From NCBI GenBank assembly GCA_023415835.1, contig JAEZJK010000024.1, positions 1 to 13,197 of the forward strand: DNA of 13,197 nt, written 5' to 3'. The stretch comes from Bacillota bacterium (GTDB lineage: Bacteria; Bacillota; UBA4882; UBA8346). The notes beneath the pieces are model-generated. The model saw only the letters and a list, made by a program, of their open reading frames with translations, was not told the origin of the DNA and made no database searches. A program made the translations under genes and the position numbers. This document shows, piece by piece, positions 13,052 through 13,197 of this stretch. Position 1 is the stretch's first letter, and each line of letters begins with the position of its first letter.

Positions 13052-13197
13052 AAAAGTAGTGGAATTAGTTGGCGAATCTCCGGACGGATGGAAGGACGCC
13101 ATTGAAGCGGCAGTGGAAAAAGCCTCGGAGACTATTCATAACATTAACGGAGTCCAAGTGAAAAACTTGAGCGCCGTCGTTCGGGACGGGAAAATAA
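13041..13197 (+). CDS. Dodecin (flavin-binding), 3' end outside the window
   Basis: Dodecins are small proteins of about 65-70 residues that form hollow dodecamers storing or buffering riboflavin, FMN or related flavins. The first 52 residues are visible. They read TVEKVVELVGESPDGW, then a helix with DAIEAAVEKASETIHNI, and VKNLSAVVRDGKI, closely following the family pattern; W17 is the conserved aromatic that stacks on flavin. The start is TTG at 13041 behind GGGAG (13031-13035). It overlaps the end of the preceding small membrane-protein ORF. The missing portion should be about 15 residues. Confidence 0.9.
   Translation, partial: MTVEKVVELVGESPDGWKDAIEAAVEKASETIHNINGVQVKNLSAVVRDGKI

Overview
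The window looks like a chromosomal segment of an endospore-forming member of the Bacillota (Firmicutes). The main evidence is a complete spoIIAA-spoIIAB-sigF operon with a good candidate sigma-H promoter, a sporulation-type D,D-carboxypeptidase gene (dacF-like), and strong AAAGGAGG-type ribosome binding sites with frequent TTG and GTG starts. An OmpA-domain protein with a signal peptide hints at a diderm lineage or at transfer, but the window alone cannot decide. There is no transposase, integrase, CRISPR array, tRNA or rRNA gene.

Layout: 1-366 holds an intrinsic terminator from something upstream. 367-1569 (+) is the DacF/PBP5-type carboxypeptidase. 1570-2141 is a hairpin-rich intergenic region containing a long nested palindrome. 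2142-6890 (+) is a complete livKHMGF branched-chain amino acid (or related) ABC importer: lipoprotein, two permeases and two ATPases, with a hairpin between livK and livH and a terminator after livF. 7210-8022 (+) is an unrecognised two-helix membrane protein behind a good sigma-A promoter; its reading frame stays open far upstream of the first ATG. 8134-9648 (-) is a two-gene cassette: a surface lipoprotein that appears broken by a frameshift, and the OmpA-domain protein. A terminator at 8086-8113 lies between the convergent genes. 9910-11459 (+) is spoIIAA-spoIIAB-sigF. 11460-11861 is intergenic, with a palindrome and what may be decayed coding sequence. 11862-12824 (+) is an exported metallophosphoesterase with two changed active-site positions. 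12884-13051 is a 55-residue membrane/lipoprotein-like ORF overlapping the start of a dodecin gene that runs off the window.

How the parts work together: SpoIIAA, SpoIIAB and SigF form the partner-switching module that activates the first forespore sigma factor. DacF is usually encoded directly upstream of spoIIAA, but here an 8.3-kb block with the liv importer, the membrane protein and the lipoprotein/OmpA cassette lies between them. The spoIIA operon has its own candidate sigma-H promoter, a possible 0A box, and an upstream terminator that would insulate it. I found no clearly new multi-gene system. The best leads are the nested palindrome before livK, the hairpin that would mask the start of the small ORF before dodecin, the altered metallophosphoesterase, and the split sporulation cluster.
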